From Acidimangrovimonas sediminis (GTDB lineage Bacteria; Pseudomonadota; Alphaproteobacteria; Rhodobacterales; Rhodobacteraceae): a stretch of 64,000 bases of DNA. The notes under the pieces were generated by a model that saw only the letters and a program-made list of their open reading frames with translations, was not told where the DNA came from and made no database searches. Shown piece after piece: positions 55,497-63,388 of this stretch. The position numbers and the translations under genes were made by a program. The DNA lies in contig NZ_PHSN01000010.1 of NCBI RefSeq assembly GCF_002871005.1, positions 124,001 to 188,000 on the forward strand. Direction: 5' to 3'. Position 1 is the first letter of the stretch. Each line of letters begins with the position of its first letter.

Positions 55497-56476
55497 CAGT
55501 CCAGCTCCTTCCGCGCCTGGCGGATGTTGTAGATCATTACCGGCAACACCACGATCATGATGACGATGGCGATGGCCGTCGCGCGCCCGTCGTCGCGGAA
55601 CATGTATTGCATCATGTAGCTGGGCAGGATCTGGGTGCCGAAATTGCCGCCCGTCGAGGCATAGACGATGTCGAAGATCTTCAGCGTGAGGATGGTGATC
55701 GTGGTCCAGACCACCATGATCGTCGGCCAGATCTGCGGCACCATGATCCGAAAGAAGATCTGGAACGGGTTCGCGCCGTCCAGCACCGCGGCCTCGACCG
55801 TCTCCTCGGGGATGCCGCGCAGCGCCGCCGACAGGATCACCATGGCGAAACCGGTCTGGATCCAGATCAGGATGACCATCAGGAAGAAGTTGTTCCAGAA
55901 CGGTATCTGCAACGGGTCGATCGGGCTGGTGGCGCCGAAGAAGGCCCGGATCGCGTTCAGAAGGCCGATCTGGGCGTTGTTGGCATAGACGAACTTCCAG
56001 ATCAGCGAGGCGCCGACGAAGCTGATCGCCATCGGCATGAAGATGATCGACTTGGCAATCGCGCCCCATTTGAGCCGGTCGGTCAGCTGCGCCACGATCA
56101 GCCCGAAGAAGGTGGCCCCCGCCGGCACCACGAGCACCCAGAGAAAGTTGTTCAGAAGCGCGGTGCGGAACCCGTCGTCACCCCAGAGCGCCCGGTAATT
56201 GCCGAACCCCAGGAAGACGTCGCCGTCGCGGTTGTAGAGCGATCGGATGAACGACCCCACCACCGGATAGACGAGGTACAGCGTGACCGAGAACAGCGCC
56301 GGGAACAGGAAGAGCCACGGGCGCACCATGTTCGCCCGCGCGATGTTGCGCCCCGGGTCGCGGCCGCGGGCGGGAAAGATCACCCGGTCGAGGACAAGGT
56401 TCGAGACCCAGAAATAGGCCACGCACCCGCCCACGCCGAGGCAGATGGTGATCAGGCCCTGCAGGAACGGCGACAT
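55496..56476 (-). CDS. aglF: alpha-glucoside ABC transporter permease, MalF type
   Basis: 326-residue inner-membrane permease partner of AglG. An extra N-terminal hydrophobic segment (about 5-30) precedes the six-helix core; the EAA loop is ALRGIPEETVEAAVLDGANPFQIFFRIMVP. It begins 60 bp after aglE, a gap that includes hairpin-forming sequence (CGCC-TCGA-GGCG at 56493-56504). Confidence 0.92.
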   Translation of the reverse strand: MSPFLQGLITICLGVGGCVAYFWVSNLVLDRVIFPARGRDPGRNIARANMVRPWLFLFPALFSVTLYLVYPVVGSFIRSLYNRDGDVFLGFGNYRALWGDDGFRTALLNNFLWVLVVPAGATFFGLIVAQLTDRLKWGAIAKSIIFMPMAISFVGASLIWKFVYANNAQIGLLNAIRAFFGATSPIDPLQIPFWNNFFLMVILIWIQTGFAMVILSAALRGIPEETVEAAVLDGANPFQIFFRIMVPQIWPTIMVVWTTITILTLKIFDIVYASTGGNFGTQILPSYMMQYMFRDDGRATAIAIVIMIVVLPVMIYNIRQARKELD

Positions 56477-56527
56477 CTCTCCCCCCTTCTCTCGCCTCGA
56501 GGCGCCCGGGGACCGGACGCCCGCAAG

Positions 56528-56545
56528 ATCAAGTGCTTACTTGAT
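56528..56545 (-). promoter_or_regulatory. hairpin spanning the aglE stop codon
   Basis: Perfect 7-bp stem ATCAAGT-AAGC-ACTTGAT across the end of aglE. Placed between the binding-protein gene and the permease genes, it could stabilise or partly terminate the message, the usual way such operons make more binding protein than permease (inference). Confidence 0.4.
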
Positions 56546-57907
56546 GGCGTTCCAGCGGTCCTGGATGTCCTTGGCGACCTCCTCGGCGGACTTGTCGCCG
56601 GTGGTGAAGGCGACCATGCCCTTCCAGAACGCATCGGTGCCGATCTCGCCCGGCATCTGGTCCGACGCGTCGAACCGGAACGAGGTGGCGTCGGTCAGGA
56701 TCTTGCCCTCGTGGCGCAGCACGTCGTCGGCATAGGCCGCGGGCTTGACCTGCTTGTCAGGCGTCAGGAACCCGCCGTCGGCCATCCAGACCTCCTGCGC
56801 GATCGGCGTCTTCAGCCACTGGATGAAGACCTCGGCCGCCTTGTTGTCCTTGGTGATGCCAAAGAGCGTCCCCGCCCCCTCGACCGGCTTGCCGAGGTCG
56901 GGCTTGTCGCCATAGGGCGGGAAGTAGAAGAAGTTCACATCCTTGCCGACATTCGTGCCCTTCGGAAAGAAGGTGGTGATGAAGGAGGCCTGTTTCATCA
57001 TGTAGCACTTGGGCGGATAGGTGAAGAGCCCCTTGGGCGCGTCGCGGAAGTCGGTCGTGGCGGCCGCCTGCGGCCCACCGGCCACGAACTTCGGGTTCTT
57101 CGCGAACCAGCCGTAGGTCTTGATCGCCTCGACGATCTTGGGATCGGTGAACTTCACCTTGTTGGTCACCCAGTCGTCATAGACCGAGGGCGGCTGCTGG
57201 CGCAGCAGGATATCCTCGACCCAGTCGGTCGCGGGCCAGCCTGTGGCGGCCCCCGACCCCAGGCCGATGCACCAGGGCGTGCCGCCGTCCTTGACGATCT
57301 GTTCGGTCAGCTTCTTGAGGTCCTCGAAGGTCTTGGGCACCTCGTAGCCCATCTCGCGGAAATTCTCGGGCACGTACCAGACCATCGACTTGAGGTCGGC
57401 CTTGTAGGGGAAGGTGAAGAGGTGGTCCTTGCCGTCCTTGCCCTTGTGGGTGGACAGGTCGGCCCAGCTCTGCCCGGCCGCGTAGTTCTTCTTCAGCCAG
57501 GCGGTGTCGGCATCGGGCAGCGGCGTCAGGTATCCCTGCCGCGCCATGTCGGCGGCAAGACCCGGCTGCGGAAATACCGCGACGTTGGGCGCAGTGCCGG
57601 CCTTGGCCGAGATCACGATATCGCTCTCGAAGCTTTCCGAACCGGAATAGCTGACCTTCGCCCCCGTCGCCTCGCGGAAGTAGTTCAGCATCATCTCCAC
57701 ATGGTCCTTGTCGCCACCGGTCCAGGGACCGGTGATCGTCAGCGACTGACCCTTGAGGTCGTGATCCTTCGCGAAGTCCTTGTAGCTTTGCCAGTCGAAG
57801 CGGTCGGGCTGGCTGCCCACGGGGTATTTCAGATCGGCGGCATTCGCCGCCCCGGCGATGCCTGCCACGGCCAGCGCCATCGCGCCCGCATACAAGACCT
57901 TCTTCAT
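56537..57907 (-). CDS. aglE: alpha-glucoside ABC transporter substrate-binding protein
   Basis: 456-residue periplasmic solute-binding protein, family 1 (MalE-like). The signal peptide MKKVLYAGAMALAVAGIAGAANA is followed by a mature domain with TITGPWTGGDKDHVEMMLNYF. The gene order aglE-F-G-A-K and protein types match the Sinorhizobium meliloti agl operon for trehalose, maltose and sucrose. First gene of the operon, with a palindromic operator 37 bp upstream. Confidence 0.93.
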   Translation of the reverse strand: MKKVLYAGAMALAVAGIAGAANAADLKYPVGSQPDRFDWQSYKDFAKDHDLKGQSLTITGPWTGGDKDHVEMMLNYFREATGAKVSYSGSESFESDIVISAKAGTAPNVAVFPQPGLAADMARQGYLTPLPDADTAWLKKNYAAGQSWADLSTHKGKDGKDHLFTFPYKADLKSMVWYVPENFREMGYEVPKTFEDLKKLTEQIVKDGGTPWCIGLGSGAATGWPATDWVEDILLRQQPPSVYDDWVTNKVKFTDPKIVEAIKTYGWFAKNPKFVAGGPQAAATTDFRDAPKGLFTYPPKCYMMKQASFITTFFPKGTNVGKDVNFFYFPPYGDKPDLGKPVEGAGTLFGITKDNKAAEVFIQWLKTPIAQEVWMADGGFLTPDKQVKPAAYADDVLRHEGKILTDATSFRFDASDQMPGEIGTDAFWKGMVAFTTGDKSAEEVAKDIQDRWNAIK

Positions 57908-57943
57908 GCTTTCCTCCCTTTCACCAGCCGCCAGGATCTTTGC

Positions 57944-57957
57944 CCAAAGCGCTTTGG
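57944..57957 (-). promoter_or_regulatory. LacI-type operator upstream of aglE
   Basis: Perfect 14-bp palindrome CCAAAGCGCTTTGG, 37 bp before the aglE start codon. Its core AAAGCGCTTT is repeated at 58120-58129. A CG-centred palindrome is the standard site of LacI/GalR repressors, and the divergent gene encodes one. Confidence 0.82.
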
Positions 57958-58066
57958 CTTTCCAGCCTCGCCTATCGCGTGTGTCGGGTCAATTCCGCAA
58001 CCGGCGTTTCGCGGCGGTCGCGAAAGTTTTACCGGCACTTGGCCCGAAAACTTCGCCGCCGGACCT

Positions 58067-58096
58067 TTGACTTCGCCGTGATCGTCACACTATCGT
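58067..58096 (+). promoter_or_regulatory. candidate promoter of the LacI-family regulator
   Basis: TTGACT (58067-58072) and TATCGT (58091-58096) with an 18-bp spacer. The operator at 58117-58132 would lie just downstream of the start site, so bound repressor could block elongation (autoregulation). Confidence 0.45.
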
Positions 58097-58116
58097 CCCC
58101 CGGCGGTAGCGCCCGT

Positions 58117-58132
58117 GTCAAAGCGCTTTGAC
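58117..58132 (+). promoter_or_regulatory. LacI-type operator upstream of the regulator gene
   Basis: Perfect 16-bp palindrome GTCAAAGCGCTTTGAC, 12 bp before the regulator start codon. Its centre is 174 bp from that of the aglE operator, so looping between the two is possible. Confidence 0.83.
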
Positions 58133-58144
58133 GGATCCTGAGTA

Positions 58145-59197
58145 ATGAATCTGAAACAACTGGCCGATCTACTGGAGCTGTCGCCGACGACCGTCAGCCG
58201 GGCCTTGAACGGCTATCCCGAAGTGTCCGAGGACACCCGCCGCCGCGTCCTTGCCGCGGCAGAGGCGCATCACTACAGCCCCAATCTGCGTGCCCGGTCG
58301 CTGGCGACGGGCCGGGCGATGGCGATCGGCCACGTGATTCCGGTCTCGACCAGCCACGAGATCATGAACCCGGTGTTCGCCGATTTCATCGCCGGCGCCT
58401 CCGAGGCCTATGGCAAGGCGGGCTATGACCTGCACCTGACGCTGATCCCCGATGCCGACCAGGCCCGGATCTACCGCGAGCTCGGCTCCCGCCGCGCGGT
58501 GGACGGGGTGATCGTCCATTCGCCGGGGCGCGGCGACGCGCGGATCGCGATGCTGCGCGCCTCGGGCCTGCCCTTCGTCGTGCATGGCCGCGCCACCGGA
58601 GAGGCCGCGCCCTATTCCTGGGTCGACGTGAACAACCGGCGCGCCTTCGAACGGGCCGCAGGACACCTGTGCGACCTCGGCCACCGCCGGATCGCGCTGG
58701 TCAACGGCCTCGAGACGCTGGATTTCGCCCGCCGCCGGCGCGAGGGCTTCGCAGTCGCGCTGGCGGCACACGACGTTGCGCCCGACCCCGCGCTGATGTC
58801 CTCGGACGAGATGACCGAGACCAACGGCTACCGCGCCGCCCGCGCCATGCTGGACGAGGCCGATCCGCCCACCGCCTTCCTCGTCTCCTCGATCATCTCC
58901 GGCACTGGCGTGCGCCGCGCGGTCGAGGAACGCGGCCTTGTCACGGGGCGCGACGTGTCGATCGTGATCCATGACGACGACCTGAGCTACTTTCGCAACA
59001 GCGACCCCGCGGGCGAGGCGCTGTTCACCGCGACCCGCTCGTCTGTCCGGCTGGCCGGGCGGCTGGCGGCCGAGATGTTGCTGCAGCTGATCGCCCGCCC
59101 CGAGAGCGGCCCGCTCACCCGCCTGCTGGAGGCCGAGCTGATCGTCGGCCGCACCACCTGCGCCCCGCGAAACCCCCAGAAGATCGGTTCAAGATGA
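58145..59197 (+). CDS. aglR: LacI family transcriptional regulator of the alpha-glucoside locus
   Basis: 350 residues: N-terminal helix-turn-helix NLKQLADLLELSPTTVSRALNGYPEVSEDTR, hinge helix near 50-58, then a periplasmic-binding-protein-like sugar sensor (about 60-335). Probably represses aglEFGAK and itself through the two palindromes until a glucoside binds. It corresponds to aglR next to the S. meliloti agl operon. Overlaps the following beta-glucosidase gene by 4 bp (ATGA). Confidence 0.92.
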   Translation: MNLKQLADLLELSPTTVSRALNGYPEVSEDTRRRVLAAAEAHHYSPNLRARSLATGRAMAIGHVIPVSTSHEIMNPVFADFIAGASEAYGKAGYDLHLTLIPDADQARIYRELGSRRAVDGVIVHSPGRGDARIAMLRASGLPFVVHGRATGEAAPYSWVDVNNRRAFERAAGHLCDLGHRRIALVNGLETLDFARRRREGFAVALAAHDVAPDPALMSSDEMTETNGYRAARAMLDEADPPTAFLVSSIISGTGVRRAVEERGLVTGRDVSIVIHDDDLSYFRNSDPAGEALFTATRSSVRLAGRLAAEMLLQLIARPESGPLTRLLEAELIVGRTTCAPRNPQKIGSR

Positions 59198-60501
59198 TCC
59201 CCCAACGCCAAGATTTCCCTAATGGTTTCCTGTTCGGTGCCGCGACTTCCTCCTACCAGATCGAGGGCCATGCCTTCGGCGGCGCCGGGCGCACACACTG
59301 GGACGATTTCGCCGCCACCCCGGGCAACACGGCGGGGGCCGAGGACGGCGCCGTCGCCTGCGATCATTATCACCGCTGGGAAGAGGATCTCGACCTTGTC
59401 GCGGGGCTGGGGGCGGACGTCTACCGCTTCTCGACCTCCTGGGCGCGGGTCCTGCCCGAGGGGCGCGGAACGCCGAATCCCGAGGGTCTCGACTTCTACG
59501 ACCGGCTGGTCGACGGCATGCTGGCGCGCGGGCTGAAACCTGCGGCCACGCTCTACCACTGGGAACTGCCCTCGCCGCTGGCCGATCTGGGTGGCTGGCG
59601 CAATCGCGACATCGCCAAGTGGTTCGCCGAATTCGCCGACGTGCTCTGCGCCCGGATCGGCGACCGCCTGTGGTCGGTCGCGCCGATCAACGAGCCCTGG
59701 TGCGTCGGCTGGCTCAGCCATTTCGAGGGCCACCACGCCCCCGGCCTGCGCGACATCCGCGCCACCGCCCGGGCGATGCACCACGTCCTCCTCGCCCATG
59801 GCACCGCGTTGCAGGCGATGCGCGCGCGGGGCATGGAAAACCTTGGCGCCGTGTGCAATTTCGAGCTTGCCCTGCCCGCCACCGACAGCCCAGAAGACGA
59901 AGCAGCGTCAAGGCGTTACGATGCGATCTTCAACCGCTTCTTCATCGAGGGCATGACCCGCGGCGGCTATCCCGCCGAGGTCCTGGAGGGCTTTGCCCCG
60001 CATCTGCCGCAGGGCTGGGAGGAGGATTTCACCACCATCGGGCAAAAGCTCGACTGGTTCGGCCTCAACTACTACACATGCAAGCGGATCGCAGCGCGCC
60101 CCGGCCCCTGGCCCGGCTACGCCGAGGTGCCCGGCCCCCTGCCCAAGACGGACATGGGGTGGGAGATCTGCCCTGAGGGCCTGCACGATTTCCTCGCCCG
60201 TGTGGCGCGCGACTATACCGGGGCGCTGCCGCTTTACGTCACCGAAAACGGCATGGCCTCGACCAGCGGTGTGCAGGATGACGACCGCATCGCCTATCTC
60301 GCCGCACACCTGGCAGAGGTCCGCCGTGCCGCCGACGAAGGCGTGCCGGTGAAGGGGTATTTCACCTGGTCGCTGATGGACAATTACGAATGGGCGCTGG
60401 GATATGCCAAACGCTTCGGCCTGGTCGCCGTCGACCGCGACAGCCAGGCACGGCAACCCAAGGCCTCGTACCATGCGCTGGCGAAGGCCTGGGCCCGCTG
60501 A
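59194..60501 (+). CDS. GH1 family beta-glucosidase
   Basis: 435-residue cytoplasmic beta-glucosidase. FLFGAATSSYQIEGHAFGGAGR is the GH1 N-terminal signature; acid/base Glu167 lies in APINEPWCVGW and nucleophile Glu351 in LYVTENGMAS. Translationally coupled to the LacI regulator, so it is likely induced by the same sugar signal. It cleaves beta-linkages, which the alpha-glucosidase of the divergent operon cannot, widening the locus to cellobiose-like or aryl glucosides (inference). Confidence 0.94.
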   Translation: MIPQRQDFPNGFLFGAATSSYQIEGHAFGGAGRTHWDDFAATPGNTAGAEDGAVACDHYHRWEEDLDLVAGLGADVYRFSTSWARVLPEGRGTPNPEGLDFYDRLVDGMLARGLKPAATLYHWELPSPLADLGGWRNRDIAKWFAEFADVLCARIGDRLWSVAPINEPWCVGWLSHFEGHHAPGLRDIRATARAMHHVLLAHGTALQAMRARGMENLGAVCNFELALPATDSPEDEAASRRYDAIFNRFFIEGMTRGGYPAEVLEGFAPHLPQGWEEDFTTIGQKLDWFGLNYYTCKRIAARPGPWPGYAEVPGPLPKTDMGWEICPEGLHDFLARVARDYTGALPLYVTENGMASTSGVQDDDRIAYLAAHLAEVRRAADEGVPVKGYFTWSLMDNYEWALGYAKRFGLVAVDRDSQARQPKASYHALAKAWAR

Positions 60502-60525
60502 GGGCCGGGCCAACGCCGTCAGACA

Positions 60526-60729
60526 CTACCAGCGCCGCTGCGCCCGTCCGCCGCCGCGCACCAGCCGCCAGACGCCCATGAACAGCATGAAGGTCACCCC
60601 CGAGACGGCGGCCAGCGCAATCGCCGCATGGGGCTCTATCCCCGTGCTGCGTTCCGCACCGAAGGTGAGCGCCGCGAACAATACCGGGCCGACGGCGAAA
60701 TTCGCCGCGCCGGGAGCCTGTCGAGCCAT
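60526..60729 (-). CDS. small membrane protein, function unknown
   Basis: 67 residues with two hydrophobic segments (about 8-24 and 39-60) separated by a short polar loop, and a basic Arg/Gly C terminus. I recognise no family. The ATG at 60729 is supported by GGGGAAGA 5 bp upstream; the longer frame to 60813 is Arg-rich and lacks this. Convergent with the beta-glucosidase, 24 bp apart. Confidence 0.6.
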   Translation of the reverse strand: MARQAPGAANFAVGPVLFAALTFGAERSTGIEPHAAIALAAVSGVTFMLFMGVWRLVRGGGRAQRRW

Positions 60730-60965
60730 GAATCTTCCCCAAGAATCGAGCCTGTCCCTCCGGCATAGACGAGGGCCCCGTCTCCATTCAACTGCCGCGT
60801 CGCGGATCGGCAATCACCCGCCGCCACAGCCGCGTGAGGCCCCCGCGCCCGCGGTTTCCAAGACGCCGGAAGATCGTGCCGCCGGGCCCCATGAAAGGGC
60901 TGGAACACACCGCGCACCGCGCTAGATACTGCACGGGTAAAGGAAAAGACGGGATACGGGCGCAA

Positions 60966-62396
60966 ATGCGCGACACTCAGGACAAGGCGGCCCCGACGGC
61001 CGGGGATCGCACGACCACGAGCCGCGCAGACCAGATCGTGCACGAAGACGGCCTGCCAAGCCCCCGGCGCCAGTTCGCCTGGCTCGCCATCATGCTGGGC
61101 CTCACGCTGGCCGTGCTGGACGGCACCATCGCCAACGTCGCCCTGCCCACCATCGCCGAGCAGTTCAACGCCCAGCCCTCGATCTCGATCTGGATCGTAA
61201 ACGGCTACCAGCTGGCCATCGTGATGACGCTGATGCCGCTGGCATCGCTGGGCGAGATCTACGGCTACCGGCGGATCTATCTGGGCGGCATCACGCTGTT
61301 CACCATCGCCTCGGTCGGCTGCGTCATGGCGGATTCGCTGACCACCCTGACCATCGCGCGGGTGCTGCAGGGCCTGGGCGCCGCGGGGCTGATGAGCGTG
61401 AACACCGCCGTGCTGCGCTACACCGTGCCCAAGGCGAAGTTCGGCACCGCGCTGGGGTACAACGCGCTGATCGTCGCGGTCGCGGCCACCGCGGGCCCGG
61501 CCTTCGCCGGCGCCATGCTGTCGCATCTGAGCTGGCCCTGGCTCTTTGCCATCAATATCCCGCTCGGCCTGCTGACCATTGCCGTGGGGCTGCGCAGCCT
61601 GCCCCATTCCGACCGCGCCCGCCATCCGTTCGACTGGCAGAGCGCGGTACTCAGCGCGCTGTCGCTGGGGCTTGCGATCAGCATCGTCGACCTGTCAGGG
61701 CATGACCTGGCGTGGTACGAGATCGTGCCGTTGGCGGCCCTCTGCGCCCTTGGGTTCTGGCTGCTGGTGCGCCGCAACAAGCGGTCGAGCCATCCGCTCC
61801 TGCCGCTCGACCTGCTCAGCATCCCGATCTTCTCGCTGTCGCTGGCGGCCTCCGTCTCGGCCTTCACGACGCAGCTGGTGGCCTTCGTGGCCCTGCCCTT
61901 CGTGTTCCAGACCGATATGGGCTTTGCCCCCGCGATGGTGGGCGCGCTGATGATGCCCTGGCCGTTGGCCACCGGGATCGTGGCGCCGATCGCCGGCCGG
62001 CTGTCGGACAACCGCTCTCCCGCCATGATCGGCGGCGCGGGCATGGCCATGCTGGCCGCGGGCATGATCGCGCTCGCGCTGCTGCCCGCGCACCCCTCGA
62101 TCTGGGACATCGCCTGGCGGATGGCGCTTGCCGGGGCCGGGTTCGGCCTGTTCCAGGCGCCAAACAACCGCACCATCGTCGGCACAGCGCCGCGCCACCG
62201 TTCGGGCGCGGCGAGCGGCATGCTGGGTACCGCCCGGCTGACCGGGCAGTCGACCGGGGCGGCGCTGGTCGCGCTGATGCTCGGATGGTTCGGGATCGCG
62301 GGCGCCAACCATGCGCTCTACCTCGGCGCAGGGGCCGCGGCGCTGGCGGGCCTTCTCAGCCTCTCACGTCGCTCACTGTGGCGCGCGCCGTCCTGA
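60966..62396 (+). CDS. MFS transporter, DHA2 (EmrB/QacA) family
   Basis: 476 residues with about 14 transmembrane helices, the DHA2 drug:proton antiporter layout. TM1 motif LAVLDGTIANVALPTIAEQF (motif D1), loop 2-3 GEIYGYRRIYLGG, motif B RVLQGLGAAGLM and motif C GYNALIVAVAATAGPAFAGA are clear. Substrate unknown; members pump antiseptics, dyes or bile-like compounds. ATG 60966 is the first start preceding the conserved region. Its last 41 bp overlap the convergent DUF2189 gene. Confidence 0.9.
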   Translation: MRDTQDKAAPTAGDRTTTSRADQIVHEDGLPSPRRQFAWLAIMLGLTLAVLDGTIANVALPTIAEQFNAQPSISIWIVNGYQLAIVMTLMPLASLGEIYGYRRIYLGGITLFTIASVGCVMADSLTTLTIARVLQGLGAAGLMSVNTAVLRYTVPKAKFGTALGYNALIVAVAATAGPAFAGAMLSHLSWPWLFAINIPLGLLTIAVGLRSLPHSDRARHPFDWQSAVLSALSLGLAISIVDLSGHDLAWYEIVPLAALCALGFWLLVRRNKRSSHPLLPLDLLSIPIFSLSLAASVSAFTTQLVAFVALPFVFQTDMGFAPAMVGALMMPWPLATGIVAPIAGRLSDNRSPAMIGGAGMAMLAAGMIALALLPAHPSIWDIAWRMALAGAGFGLFQAPNNRTIVGTAPRHRSGAASGMLGTARLTGQSTGAALVALMLGWFGIAGANHALYLGAGAAALAGLLSLSRRSLWRAPS

Positions 62397-63189
62397 TCGG
62401 GCGCGCGTCGGGTTCCAGCGCCCGGCGGTAGAGGTGCCAGCTGGCATGGCCCAGCACCGGCAACACCACGAAGAGCCCGAGGAACCCCGGGATCATCCCC
62501 AGAAAGAGCAGCCCGGCGCAAAGCGCGCCCCAGGATAACAGCGTGCCCGGATTGGCCACCACGCAGGACAGGCTGGTCACCATCGCGGTGACGAAATCCA
62601 CCTCGCGGTCCAGCAGCAGCGGCAGGCTGATCACGCTGAGCGAGAAGAGCACGGCCGCGAAGACCGCGCCGACTGCCAGTTCTACCGCGATCATGGTCAG
62701 GCCGTTCGGGGTCAGGAACACCTCCCACGACGAGGAGACGTTGACCATCGCCGAAACCCCCAAGAACAAAGCAAAAATCATGTGGGCGAGGAAGTTCCAG
62801 AACAGGAAGCAGAACACCAGCACCGCCGCCATCGACGGGATCTGACGATCCTTCTGCCGGAAGACCGTGGCAAGGATCTCGGGCATCTCGGCCGTACGTC
62901 CCCGCTCGCGCTGGCGGCTGACTTCGTAGAGGCCGACCGCGGCGAAGGGGCCCAGGATGGGAAAGCCCGCGGCCGCCGGTACGGCAAGCCAGAGCTGCCC
63001 CAGCTGCGCCAGAACCCAGATCAGGGCAAGGCCCCCGACGACGAAAACCGCCGAGACGCCCAGCCCGCAGCGCGGCGCCGCGAGAAAATCCTTGAACCCC
63101 ATGCGAAGTGCCCAGGTCAGGTCGTGAACGCCGATCAGCCGGACCACGGGCACGTCCGACGCGGGCGCGAAGGCCAGTCGTTCGGTCAT
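62356..63189 (-). CDS. DUF2189 family membrane protein
   Basis: 277 residues with about six transmembrane helices and the DUF2189 pattern (DLTWALRMGFKDFLAAPRCGL near the start, LPLLLDREVDFVTAMVTSL later). Function unknown. The open frame covers the last 41 bp of the convergent MFS gene; the C-terminal end could therefore be shorter in reality only if a sequencing error is present. GGGAGGAGTG precedes the ATG. Confidence 0.87.
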   Translation of the reverse strand: MTERLAFAPASDVPVVRLIGVHDLTWALRMGFKDFLAAPRCGLGVSAVFVVGGLALIWVLAQLGQLWLAVPAAAGFPILGPFAAVGLYEVSRQRERGRTAEMPEILATVFRQKDRQIPSMAAVLVFCFLFWNFLAHMIFALFLGVSAMVNVSSSWEVFLTPNGLTMIAVELAVGAVFAAVLFSLSVISLPLLLDREVDFVTAMVTSLSCVVANPGTLLSWGALCAGLLFLGMIPGFLGLFVVLPVLGHASWHLYRRALEPDARPIRTARATVSDVRG

Positions 63190-63388
63190 GCACTCCTCCC
63201 TTTCACATCAGGGTAAATCACGGCGCGGCATTCGGCAAGCGGGGGCATGCGTCGGGGCAACCCTCCGGCGGGCGGCGCAGGATGAGGGGGGGCGTATTTG
63301 GGGAACAATGAAAGGGGGGCATGGGCTTGGTTCCGGGGCGCGCGCGCCCGGTGGGCGGGGCGGCATGGGGCCCCGCCCCGGCCGTGCG

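Noticed and set aside
54362-56069. Single minus-strand frame joining aglF and aglG sequence
   Set aside because: The frame is open upstream of aglG only as a shifted reading of aglF; the true AglG start is ATG 55496 with a TGATG junction.
55460-58081. Plus-strand open frame of 873 codons opposite aglF and aglE
   Set aside because: Shadow of the agl genes; it also runs through the operator region with no plausible start.
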